This document shows, piece by piece, positions 57,163-64,000 of a stretch of 64,000 nt of DNA. Position numbers and translations under genes: made by a program. This stretch comes from an uncultured Oscillospiraceae bacterium. GTDB lineage: Bacteria; Bacillota; Clostridia; Oscillospirales; Oscillospiraceae. Numbering within the stretch: the first letter of the stretch is position 1; each line of letters begins with the position of its first letter. The notes beneath the pieces were generated by a model. That model worked only from the letters and a program-made list of their open reading frames with translations, had not been told where the DNA came from and searched no databases. Where the stretch lies: contig CAJUCA010000008.1 in the NCBI GenBank assembly GCA_910585265.1, forward strand, positions 1 through 64,000, written 5' to 3'.

Positions 57163-57996
57163 ATGGCCGATTTCATCGAGCCGGGCCCCATCTGCGATAC
57201 CGCCGGTATCCGCGAGGCCGTGTGCATCCACACCCGAAAGATCTTTGACTCCTGCCGTGATAAGGACTGCGTCGAGGATCTGCGCCTTTACCCCACCGTC
57301 AGCTCCCAGGCTGTCATCGACCGGGCCATCAGCCTCAAGGCCGGGCAGGCCGAGCTGCTGTACGCGTACATCGACGTGGAGCCTGTGGGCTTCAACCGGG
57401 GCTACTTCACCGTGGACGTGCGGTATTTCTACCGCGTCACCGCCGACGCCTTCGTGGGCGCGGCCCGCCCGGTGTCCATCTGCGGGCTGGCCGTGTTCGA
57501 CAAGCGGGCCATCCTGTTCGGCAGCGAGGGCAGCGCGAAGGTGTTCTCCTCCAACAGCCGGGTGGACGATCTGGACGAGCAGAACCTGATGAGCACCAAC
57601 CTGCCCATCGCGGTGGTGAACTCCGTGGACCCCATCATCCTGTCCATGCGGCTGTCCGACCCCTGCGAGCCTCCGGTGTGCTCCTGCGGCAGCGACGCCG
57701 AGGTGCCCGCGGGCATCGCCGGGTGCTTCCCCGGGGAGCTGAACATGGGCGGCGAGGGGCGGCGTGTGTACGTCACCCTGGGCCAGTTCTCCATCATCCG
57801 CCTGGAGCGGGACAGCCAGCTCCTCATCCCCGCCTACGACTACTGTATGCCCACCAAGGAGTGCAGCGCGGGGGGCGGCGAGGAGGACCCCTGCGCCATT
57901 TTCCGTCAGGTGCAGTTCCCCACCGAGGAGTTCTTCCCCCCCAACACCATCGCGCCCCCGGACGGCTGCCAGGACGGCAAAAACTACTGCTGCTGA
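57163..57996 (+). CDS. Conserved Cys-rich protein of clostridia, function unknown
   Basis: A 277-residue protein with AVCIHTRKIFDSCRDKDCVEDL near residues 18-39 (landmarks VCIHTRKIF and DSCRDKDC) and further cysteines in the C-terminal half (CEPPVCSCGS, CMPTKECS, final CC). I recall related proteins throughout the Clostridia, annotated only as hypothetical; abundance of Cys and lack of signal peptide would fit a spore-coat or metal-binding structural role, but this is speculation. ATG 57163 follows GGGAGG. Monocistronic with a terminator. Confidence 0.8.
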   Translation: MADFIEPGPICDTAGIREAVCIHTRKIFDSCRDKDCVEDLRLYPTVSSQAVIDRAISLKAGQAELLYAYIDVEPVGFNRGYFTVDVRYFYRVTADAFVGAARPVSICGLAVFDKRAILFGSEGSAKVFSSNSRVDDLDEQNLMSTNLPIAVVNSVDPIILSMRLSDPCEPPVCSCGSDAEVPAGIAGCFPGELNMGGEGRRVYVTLGQFSIIRLERDSQLLIPAYDYCMPTKECSAGGGEEDPCAIFRQVQFPTEEFFPPNTIAPPDGCQDGKNYCC

Positions 57997-58027
57997 ATGC
58001 GCTGGGCCCGCGTGGGGTCCGAAAGGA

Positions 58028-58056
58028 GCGGGGCGGGCTGTCCGCCCCGCTTCTTT
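58028..58056 (+). terminator. Intrinsic terminator after the Cys-rich protein gene
   Basis: GCGGGGCGG / CCGCCCCGC stem, 5-base loop, then TTCTTT and TTTTTT. Confidence 0.85.
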
Positions 58057-58143
58057 AATTTTTTGTGAAGCCTATTCTCATGGCGAGAAAAATGTGGTAA
58101 ACTAACAGTCTATACAAAATAAAACCATTTCCGGGAGGCCACC

Positions 58144-59118
58144 ATGATGAATTGGAACGCCCTGTATGACCGCCTCCGGGCGGAAGCCCCCGCCCTGGAG
58201 CTGCGGCGGGACGAGCCTATGTCCCGCCACACCTCCTTCCAGGTGGGCGGGCCTGTGCCCCTGCTGGCCCTGCCCAAAAACGAGGAGGAGGTTCAGCAGG
58301 TGCTGTCCGTGGCGGCGGTGGAGTTCGGCGTGAAGCCCTTCTTCATGGGCAAGGGCACCAACCTGCTGGTGTCCGACGGGGGGGCGGACCTGCTGGTGGT
58401 GAAGGCCTTCGACGGCCTGAGCCGCCTGGAGCTGCTGCCTGAGGGGGAGTGGCCGGGGCACCGCACCATCCAGGCGGGCAGCGGCGTGTCCCTGGCGCGG
58501 CTGGCGTCCTTCGCCCTGGAGTGCGGGCTGGCGGGGCTGGAGTTCGCCCACGGCATCCCCGGCAGCGTGGGGGGCGGCGTGTACATGAACGCCGGGGCCT
58601 ACGGCGGGGAGCTGGGGCAGGTAGTGTCCAGCGTGGTGTCCGCCGCCCTGCCCGACGAGGACTTCCTCCGGGAACACGTCAATCCCCTGTTTTCCTACCG
58701 CCACAGCGTCTACCAGGAGCGGGAGGAATTTATTCTCCGGGCCAGCTTCTCCCTGAAGCCCGGCGACCGGGCGGAGATCAAGGCCAAAATGGACGACCTG
58801 GCCCAGCGGCGGAAATCCAAGCAGCCCCTGGAATACCCCAGCGCGGGCAGTACCTTCAAGCGGCCCGCCCCCGTGGACGGTCAGCCCGTCTACGCCGCCG
58901 CCCTCATCGACCAGTGCGGGCTGAAAGGGCTGGCGGTGGGCGGCGCCCAGGTGTCGGAGAAGCACGCGGGCTTTGTGATCAACCGGGGCGGGGCCACCTG
59001 CGGCGACATTGTAAAGCTCATGGCCCAAGTGCGGGAGCGGGTGCTCCAGGAGACGGGCGTGACGCTGGAGCCCGAGGTGCGGTATCTGGGGAAGGAGGGA
59101 GAAGCATGGAATTTCTGA
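58144..59118 (+). CDS. murB: UDP-N-acetylenolpyruvoylglucosamine reductase
   Basis: A 324-residue flavoenzyme that reduces UDP-GlcNAc-enolpyruvate to UDP-MurNAc. FAD-binding and active-site motifs are TSFQVGGP (about 30-37), GKGTNLLVSD (about 67-76), GIPGSVGG (about 138-145), YRHSVYQE with the YR residues of type II MurB, and PSAGSTFKRP with the catalytic Ser. It overlaps rapZ by 13 bases and begins the murB-rapZ-yvcK-whiA cluster common in Firmicutes. Confidence 0.96.
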   Translation: MMNWNALYDRLRAEAPALELRRDEPMSRHTSFQVGGPVPLLALPKNEEEVQQVLSVAAVEFGVKPFFMGKGTNLLVSDGGADLLVVKAFDGLSRLELLPEGEWPGHRTIQAGSGVSLARLASFALECGLAGLEFAHGIPGSVGGGVYMNAGAYGGELGQVVSSVVSAALPDEDFLREHVNPLFSYRHSVYQEREEFILRASFSLKPGDRAEIKAKMDDLAQRRKSKQPLEYPSAGSTFKRPAPVDGQPVYAAALIDQCGLKGLAVGGAQVSEKHAGFVINRGGATCGDIVKLMAQVRERVLQETGVTLEPEVRYLGKEGEAWNF

Positions 59119-59969
59119 TTGTGTCCGGCCTGTCCGGGGCGGGCAAGTCCACCGTCATGTCCATTTTGGAGGACAGCGGCTTTTTCTGCGTGGACAACCT
59201 GCCCCCGGTGCTCATCCCAAAATTTGCCGAGGTGTGTCTGGCCGGGATGGGGAGCTATGAGCGGGTGGCCATGGTGTGCGACATCCGGGCCGGGGAGCAG
59301 TTCGACGGGCTGTTTCAGGCCATGGACACCCTGAAGGCCATGGAGTTCCACTATAAGGTGCTGTTTGTGGACGCGGACACCGCCGCCATCATCCAGCGGT
59401 ACAAGGAGACCCGGCGCAGCCACCCCCTGCTGGCGGAGACAGGCAGCCTGTCCAAGGCGGTGGAGCGGGAGCGGGCCGCCATGGAGCCGCTGCGGGCCAG
59501 GGCGGATTACATCATCACCACCACCACCCTGCCGGTGCGCAAGCTCCGGGGGCAGGTGCTGGATATGTTCGCCCCCCACCGGAATACCGTCAGCGAGATG
59601 AGCATATCCGTCACCTCCTTCGGCTTCAAGTACGGCATCCCGCTGGAGGCGGATCTGGTCTTTGACGTGCGCTTCCTGCCCAATCCCTTCTATGTGGCGG
59701 AGCTGCGGCCCCTCACCGGGCTGGACAAGGGCGTGGCGGATTACGTGTTTGCCACCCCCTCCGCCCAGGAGCTGATGGAACACCTGCGGGGGCTGATGGA
59801 CTTCCTCCTCCCCCACTTCGTGGAGGAGGGCAAGAGCGCGCTGGTGATCGCCGTGGGCTGCACCGGAGGGCGGCACCGCTCGGTGGCGGTGACCCATGCG
59901 CTGTGCGAATACATTCAGGGGCTGGGCTACGGGGCCGGTGAGACCCACCGGGACATGACGAGGGCATGA
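59106..59969 (+). CDS. rapZ: RNase adapter protein RapZ (YvcJ family)
   Basis: A 287-residue nucleotide-binding protein with Walker A GLSGAGKST (8-16), DNLPP (about 30-34), SFGFKYG (about 166-172) and the C-terminal GCTGGRHRSV motif (about 258-267). In Enterobacteria RapZ controls glmS mRNA decay; in Firmicutes the YvcJ homologue hydrolyses GTP/UDP-sugars and affects competence. Overlaps murB and yvcK. Confidence 0.95.
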   Translation: MEFLIVSGLSGAGKSTVMSILEDSGFFCVDNLPPVLIPKFAEVCLAGMGSYERVAMVCDIRAGEQFDGLFQAMDTLKAMEFHYKVLFVDADTAAIIQRYKETRRSHPLLAETGSLSKAVERERAAMEPLRARADYIITTTTLPVRKLRGQVLDMFAPHRNTVSEMSISVTSFGFKYGIPLEADLVFDVRFLPNPFYVAELRPLTGLDKGVADYVFATPSAQELMEHLRGLMDFLLPHFVEEGKSALVIAVGCTGGRHRSVAVTHALCEYIQGLGYGAGETHRDMTRA

Positions 59970-60970
59970 GCATGGGTGAACTGAAACGGCGGAAGGGCCC
60001 CGCCATCGCGGCCCTGGGCGGCGGGCACGGCCTGTCCGCCATCCTGCGCGGGCTGAAGCTGTATACCGACGACCTCACCGCCATCGTCACCGTGGCGGAC
60101 GATGGGGGCGGCTCCGGGGTGCTCCGGGAGGATTTAGGTATGCCTCCGCCCGGGGACATCCGCAGCTGCATGGAGGCCCTGGCGGACACCGAGTCCCTCA
60201 TGCGGCAGCTGCTGGCCTACCGCTTCCCCGATGGGCGGCTGGCGGGGCAGGCCTTCGGCAACCTTCTGCTGGCCGCGCTGGACGGCATCTCCCCCTCCTT
60301 CGACCAGGCGGTGGCCCGGATGAGCGAGGTGCTGGCGATTACGGGACGTATTCTCCCGGTGACAAATGCCAATGTGCAATTAGAGGCCCGCTTTGAGAAC
60401 GGGGCCAGCGTCCGGGGGGAGTCCAAGATCTCCGCCGCCAAGAAGGAGCAGAACTGCCGCATCCACCACGTCCGCCTCCTGCCGGAGCACACCCCCGCCC
60501 TCCCCGCGGCGGTGGAGGCCATCCGGCGGGCGGAGGTGATTCTGCTGGGGCCGGGGAGCCTGTACACCAGCGTGATCCCCAACCTGCTGGTGGACGGCAT
60601 CTCCGAGGCCATCCAGGACAGCGGCGCGCTGAAAATCTACGTCTGCAATATCATGACCCAGGACGGGGAGACGGAGGGCATGACCGCCCAGGACCACGTG
60701 GCCGCCCTGCTGGAGCACGGCGGGCCGGGGCTGGTGGATCTGTGCCTGTTCAACTCCGACCCCATCGGCCCGGAGCTGCTGGAGCGGTACTCCGCCGAGG
60801 ACGCGGAGCCCATGCGGGCCGACCGCCGGGAGGTGGAGCTGCTGGGGGTGGAGATGGTGTGCCGCCCCCTCCTGGACGAGGACTGCGGCTACGCCCGCCA
60901 CTCCGGGCTGAAGGTCGCCCAGGCGGTGCTGGACCTGTACCAGCAGCGGGCGGACACCAAGATTTTTTAA
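59966..60970 (+). CDS. yvcK: Gluconeogenesis factor YvcK/GlmR
   Basis: A 334-residue CofD-like protein with ALGGGHGLS (about 16-24), VTVADDGGGSGVLRE, PPGDIRSC and ILLGPGSLYTSV. YvcK binds UDP-GlcNAc and stimulates GlmS, linking central carbon flow to cell-wall synthesis. It overlaps rapZ by 4 bases (ATGA). Its TAA stop is the first triplet of a 74-bp tandem repeat that separates it from whiA. Confidence 0.95.
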   Translation: MSMGELKRRKGPAIAALGGGHGLSAILRGLKLYTDDLTAIVTVADDGGGSGVLREDLGMPPPGDIRSCMEALADTESLMRQLLAYRFPDGRLAGQAFGNLLLAALDGISPSFDQAVARMSEVLAITGRILPVTNANVQLEARFENGASVRGESKISAAKKEQNCRIHHVRLLPEHTPALPAAVEAIRRAEVILLGPGSLYTSVIPNLLVDGISEAIQDSGALKIYVCNIMTQDGETEGMTAQDHVAALLEHGGPGLVDLCLFNSDPIGPELLERYSAEDAEPMRADRREVELLGVEMVCRPLLDEDCGYARHSGLKVAQAVLDLYQQRADTKIF

Positions 60971-61188
60971 GGGGGACCGCCTCGGCCTGTTCCGCGGGTC
61001 CCTGCCGCCCGCCCCACCGGAGTGGGCGGCAAAAGAACTTGTAAGGGGGGTGCCGTGGCCTTTTCCGCGCGTCCCTGACTGCCCGCCCCACCGGAGTGGG
61101 CGGCAAAAGAACTTGTAAGGGGGGTGCCGCGGCCTTTTCCGCGCGTCCTTGACTGCCCGCCCACCGGGGCGGGCGGCAAAAGAACTTG
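60968..61188 (+). repeat. Three tandem 73-74 bp units duplicating the whiA translation-initiation region
   Basis: Units at 60968-61041, 61042-61115 and 61116-61188 each start TAAGGGGG and contain, in order, a whiA-like ribosome-binding site, a version of the first whiA codons (GTGGCCTTTTCCGCG or a mutated form), a hairpin (GCCCGCCCCACCGGAGTGGG and complement) and AAAAGAACTTG. A fourth, partial unit runs straight into the real whiA start. The second unit retains GTG (61055) and encodes MAFSARP then TGA (61076-61078). Confidence 0.92.
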
Positions 61189-61203
61189 TAAGGGGGGATT
61201 CCC

Positions 61204-62112
61204 GTGGCCTTTTCCGCCGACGTGAAACAGGAGCTGTGCCGCCAGCCGGTGAACCGCCGCTGCTGTGCCAGGGCGGAGGCCTATGGCGTGCTGCTGTTCT
61301 GCACCGCCTTCGACCGGCGGCAGGCCCGGATTGTCACCGAGTGCGGGGCGTTGAAGGAGCGTCTGCCCCTGCTGTTCCGGAAGGCGTTCAAGCTGTCCTT
61401 CGACCAGCTGCCGGAGCCCGGCGAGGGCAAGGGGAGCTTCCTTATCGACGATCCGGAAAAGCTCCGGGCCATCTTCCACGCCTTCGGCCTGGAGTGGGAT
61501 GTGCACATCAACCTGGCCGTCCTGGAGGAGGAGCACTGCCGCACCGCTTTCCTCCGGGGGGCGTTTCTGGCGGGGGGGTCGGTGACCGACCCCATGAAGG
61601 GCTACCACCTGGAGCTGGCCACCTCCCACTACCACGCGGGGCGGGAGCTGCCCGCCCTGCTGCGGGAGACGGGATTCGAACCCAAGGAGACGGACCGGAA
61701 GGGGAACCGGGTGATCTACTTCAAGCACTCCCACCAGATCGAGGACTTCCTCACCTTTTTGGGCGCGCCCGTGTCCGCCATGGGAGTGATGGCGGCTAAA
61801 ATCGAGCGGGACCTCCGGGGCAGCGTGAACCGCCAGGTGAACTGCGACAGCGCGAACCTGGACAAGACGGTGGCGGCGGCGCGGGAGCAGCTGTCCGCCA
61901 TCCAGCGGCTGAGCGGGGCGGGGCGGCTGGACGCCCTGCCGGACAAGCTCCGGGAGGCGGCGCGGCTCCGGGCGGAGCACCCGGAGCTGAACCTGACCCA
62001 GCTGGGGGCGTTGTGCCGCCCGGCGGTGGGGAAGTCGGCATTTAACCACCGGATGCGGAAGCTGCTGGAGCTGGCGGAGGAATTGGGACAGGAGGGAACG
62101 CGGGATGGATGA
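61204..62112 (+). CDS. whiA: DNA-binding protein WhiA
   Basis: A 302-residue WhiA: N-terminal LAGLIDADG-like region (SFSADVKQEL-type start AFSADVKQELC, RGAFLAGGSVTDP) and a C-terminal helix-turn-helix (ERLSxxxxEAARLRxxxPELNLTQLGAL pattern). It regulates cell division and chromosome segregation in Gram-positives. The start is the GTG at 61204, 7 bases after GGGGGG. The upstream repeats reproduce this start several times. Confidence 0.95.
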   Translation: MAFSADVKQELCRQPVNRRCCARAEAYGVLLFCTAFDRRQARIVTECGALKERLPLLFRKAFKLSFDQLPEPGEGKGSFLIDDPEKLRAIFHAFGLEWDVHINLAVLEEEHCRTAFLRGAFLAGGSVTDPMKGYHLELATSHYHAGRELPALLRETGFEPKETDRKGNRVIYFKHSHQIEDFLTFLGAPVSAMGVMAAKIERDLRGSVNRQVNCDSANLDKTVAAAREQLSAIQRLSGAGRLDALPDKLREAARLRAEHPELNLTQLGALCRPAVGKSAFNHRMRKLLELAEELGQEGTRDG

Positions 62113-62713
62113 GAAGGATCGGAAAATCCGGGAGCTGGAACGGGAGCTGGCGGAGGCGCGGCGGGAGGCGGACAGGCTGAGGCCGGAGGAAAGCCGCTTC
62201 CGCTATACGCCGGACCGCGTCCCGCCCGTGCCGGGGCCGTATTGGTATGACCAGCGGCCCGCGCCCCCGCCCAGGGCAAAGCCCGGACGGATCGCGCTGA
62301 TCATCGTGGGGTGTCTGGCTGTGCTGGCGGTGGTGGCGGCGGCCCTGGTGTTTTTTGCGTTCACCATGCTGAATTCCGTGGACAGGGAAACCACCGCCCT
62401 GTCGGAGGAGCTGCTCCAGGCCGTGGCGGAGCAGGACGGGGATCGAGCCTATGCCCTGTTCTATCCCGGCGCGCTGTCCCGGGAGGAATTTGACCAGGGC
62501 TTCGCGGAGCTGTGCGCGGTGTGGCGGGATGGGAACGGCGGCGGCACCTTTACGCTGAAGCGGACCAGCTATTCCATGAACACCCAGGGCGGCGTCACCT
62601 ACTGCGCGTCGGTTTACCGGGTGTCCTCCGGGGAGGCCCGGTTCTTCCTGGAGGTGGATCGGAAGGCCGTGGGGGAGACCACGGGGCTTGTCAGCGCGCG
62701 GCTGAGCCGGTGA
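62105..62713 (+). CDS. Single-pass membrane protein with coiled coil and extracytoplasmic domain
   Basis: A 202-residue protein: charged coiled coil (1-30), Pro-rich linker (39-60), one membrane helix (62-86) and a small extracytoplasmic alpha/beta domain (LLQAVAEQDGDRAYALFYPG ... YCASVYRVSSGEARF) like DUF4878-type stress domains. It overlaps whiA by 8 bases. Function unknown. Confidence 0.78.
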   Translation: MDEKDRKIRELERELAEARREADRLRPEESRFRYTPDRVPPVPGPYWYDQRPAPPPRAKPGRIALIIVGCLAVLAVVAAALVFFAFTMLNSVDRETTALSEELLQAVAEQDGDRAYALFYPGALSREEFDQGFAELCAVWRDGNGGGTFTLKRTSYSMNTQGGVTYCASVYRVSSGEARFFLEVDRKAVGETTGLVSARLSR

Positions 62714-62719
62714 GCGGAC

Positions 62720-63181
62720 ATGAGGCGGTATGAATTTCACAGCACCTTGCCGCCGGAGCTGGTGTTCGCCGTTGCCGGAGCCAAGGCGCGGGAGGCGCGG
62801 CACCCATATCTCACCAGCTGCTTTACGGCGGCGGAGCGGTTCTTTTACCGCCGGGACGGGGAATGGCTCTGGCTGACCTATACGGGAACGATGCCCATAA
62901 CCGGATTTGTCCCCTTTTCCGGAACCGTCCGGGCGGAGGGAACGGGGAGCGTTATCTCCGGCGGGTTTTCCGTGTGGCGGGCCGTTTGGAGGTTCCTGCT
63001 GATCGGCAGCGTGATCGTATTTTTTGCCGCGCTGCTGTACGGGGCGGGGCTGTGGATGGCGGCACTGGCCGCGGTGCTGGCCTTCTTCTGGTTTTCCCTC
63101 ACCCAGCAGGTGATCCAGAGGACGTTTCGGAAGCGGCAGAAGGCGGTGCTGGGTTTTATCCAGGAGTATCTGCTGCACTAA
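62720..63181 (+). CDS. Small membrane protein
   Basis: A 153-residue protein with an N-terminal soluble part and two adjacent membrane helices (about 91-108 and 110-128), then a basic tail (FRKRQKAVLG). No family recognised. ATG 62720 is 6 bases after the previous stop, so it belongs to the same operon. Its TAA stop forms the left flank of the hairpin element at 63182-63341. Confidence 0.72.
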   Translation: MRRYEFHSTLPPELVFAVAGAKAREARHPYLTSCFTAAERFFYRRDGEWLWLTYTGTMPITGFVPFSGTVRAEGTGSVISGGFSVWRAVWRFLLIGSVIVFFAALLYGAGLWMAALAAVLAFFWFSLTQQVIQRTFRKRQKAVLGFIQEYLLH

Positions 63182-63341
63182 GAAGCTGTACCAACCGCCT
63201 CAGCACCCAGCTTAGCGGCCAAAATTGCCGCTGGCCGCGTTGAAAAATCTTGAAATACACAAAGTATTCCCGCGATTTTTCGCCTTGCCACCGGCAATTT
63301 TGCCTCGCGAATCTGAATACTTCGGCGATTCGTACAGCTTC
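63182..63341. repeat. Full 160-bp dispersed hairpin element flanked by TAA
   Basis: Ends GAAGCTGTAC and GTACAGCTTC are perfect 10-bp inverted repeats; inner arms (GGCCAAAATTGCCG with CGGCAATTTTGCC; GAAAAATC with GATTTTTC) fold to the apex AATACACAAAGTATT at 63254-63268. Distances (72 bases left of the apex, 88 from apex start to end) equal those of the copy at 3562-3721. Flanks are TAA (63179-63181, the preceding gene's stop codon) and TAA (63342-63344). Confidence 0.88.
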
Positions 63342-63377
63342 TAATCTTGAACCCATAGAAAGACAGAGGTGACCACC

Positions 63378-64000
63378 ATGGCCTTTACCCACTTACATCT
63401 CCACACCGAATACTCCCTGCTGGACGGGGCCTGCCGCATCGAACAGCTCGTCCAGCGGGTGAAGGCCCTGGGCCAGACCTCCGTGGCCATCACCGACCAC
63501 GGGGTGATGTACGGCGTTATCGACTTCTACCGGGCCTGCAAGGCCGCCGGGGTGAAGCCCATCATCGGCTGTGAGGTCTACGTGGCACCCCGGACCCGGT
63601 TCGACCGGGTGCACGAGCTGGACGGCTCGGCGCGGCATCTGGTGCTGCTGTGCCGGAACGAGGAGGGCTACCGCAACCTGAGCTACATGGTGTCCATGGC
63701 CTTCACCGAGGGGTTTTACATCAAGCCCCGGATCGATATGGATCTGCTGCGGGCCCACAGCAAGGGGCTGGTCGCCCTGTCCGCCTGTCTGGCCGGGGAG
63801 ATCCCCCGCCGCCTGAGAAACGGCGACTACGAGGGAGCCAAGGCCCACGCCCTGGAGATGCGGGAGCTGTTCGGGGAGGACGGGTACTACCTGGAGATCC
63901 AGGACCACCGGATTCCGGAGCAGCAGGCGGTGATCGCGGGGATCATGCGCCTGAGCCGGGAGACGGGCATTCCCATGGTGGCCACCAACGACTGCCACTA
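63378..64000 (+). CDS. dnaE: DNA polymerase III subunit alpha, N-terminal part (runs off window)
   Basis: The first 207 codons of DnaE are present: FTHLHLHTEYSLLDGACRI (PHP-domain metal site HLHTEYS), AITDHGVMYG, IGCEVYV and VATNDCHY, all typical of the PHP domain at the start of replicative polymerase alpha subunits. ATG 63378 follows AGAGGTG. The rest lies outside the window. Confidence 0.95.
   Translation, partial: MAFTHLHLHTEYSLLDGACRIEQLVQRVKALGQTSVAITDHGVMYGVIDFYRACKAAGVKPIIGCEVYVAPRTRFDRVHELDGSARHLVLLCRNEEGYRNLSYMVSMAFTEGFYIKPRIDMDLLRAHSKGLVALSACLAGEIPRRLRNGDYEGAKAHALEMRELFGEDGYYLEIQDHRIPEQQAVIAGIMRLSRETGIPMVATNDCH

Noticed and set aside
60968..61188. CRISPR-like array
   Set aside because: The three units are contiguous 73-74 bp tandem copies without unique spacers and without cas genes.

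Overview
The window is GC-rich, densely coded chromosomal DNA of a Gram-positive anaerobe, most likely a member of the Clostridia close to Oscillospiraceae (Flavonifractor/Intestinimonas-like). The basis is established family knowledge: a VorB-type ferredoxin-linked 2-oxoacid oxidoreductase beside ptb-buk, the rapZ-yvcK-whiA cluster, EcfA1/EcfA2/EcfT with truA, a MurE with the DNPR (diaminopimelate) motif, SLH-domain surface proteins, and a ClpE-like ATPase. No rRNA, tRNA, CRISPR array, transposase or prophage structural module was seen.

Layout. 1-6.5 kb: a P-loop protein, ferredoxin and vorB/beta/gamma subunits, a divergent GntR-family regulator, then ptb and buk; together they can oxidise branched-chain 2-oxoacids to acyl-CoA and recover ATP. 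6.6-8.1 kb: solitary murE. 8.1-8.4 kb: a very small unit with a 25-33 residue ORF, a convergent consensus promoter and an antisense RNA, organised like a type I toxin-antitoxin locus. 8.5-14.8 kb: an SLH/Cys-rich surface protein, a divergent XRE regulator, and a VanZ/histidine kinase/response regulator group. 14.8-22.5 kb: two convergent SLH surface-protein genes whose leaders and signal-peptide codons form a 134-bp perfect inverted repeat, with two divergent tail-fibre-like genes between them; this looks like an invertible S-layer locus. 22.6-31.4 kb: accessory metabolic, transport, regulator and radical-SAM genes. 31.5-36.6 kb: a complete oligopeptide/nickel-type ABC transporter operon. 36.7-39 kb: TauE-like permease, a decayed methyltransferase and a SIMPL protein. 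39-49.8 kb: a long minus-strand run (methyltransferase, VanZ-like, ECF transporter, truA, GNAT, beta-propeller, CvpA, ClpE-like). 50-54.5 kb: a c-di-GMP phosphodiesterase and a protein with a degenerate GGDEF domain. 54.8-58 kb: aldo-keto reductase, membrane-anchored exonuclease/phosphatase-fold protein, conserved Cys-rich unknown. 58.1-62.1 kb: murB-rapZ-yvcK-whiA. The window ends inside dnaE.

Most interesting structures: (1) the type I toxin-antitoxin-like unit at 8.1-8.4 kb; (2) the 134-bp inverted repeat bounding the paired S-layer-like genes; (3) a 160-bp hairpin element present as two full copies, one internally deleted copy and one half copy, flanked by TNA triplets and in three cases sitting exactly at a neighbouring gene's stop codon; (4) a triplicated 74-bp unit that reproduces the ribosome-binding site and first codons of whiA; (5) a remnant of a second truA 3' end, different at synonymous positions only over its last 11 codons.
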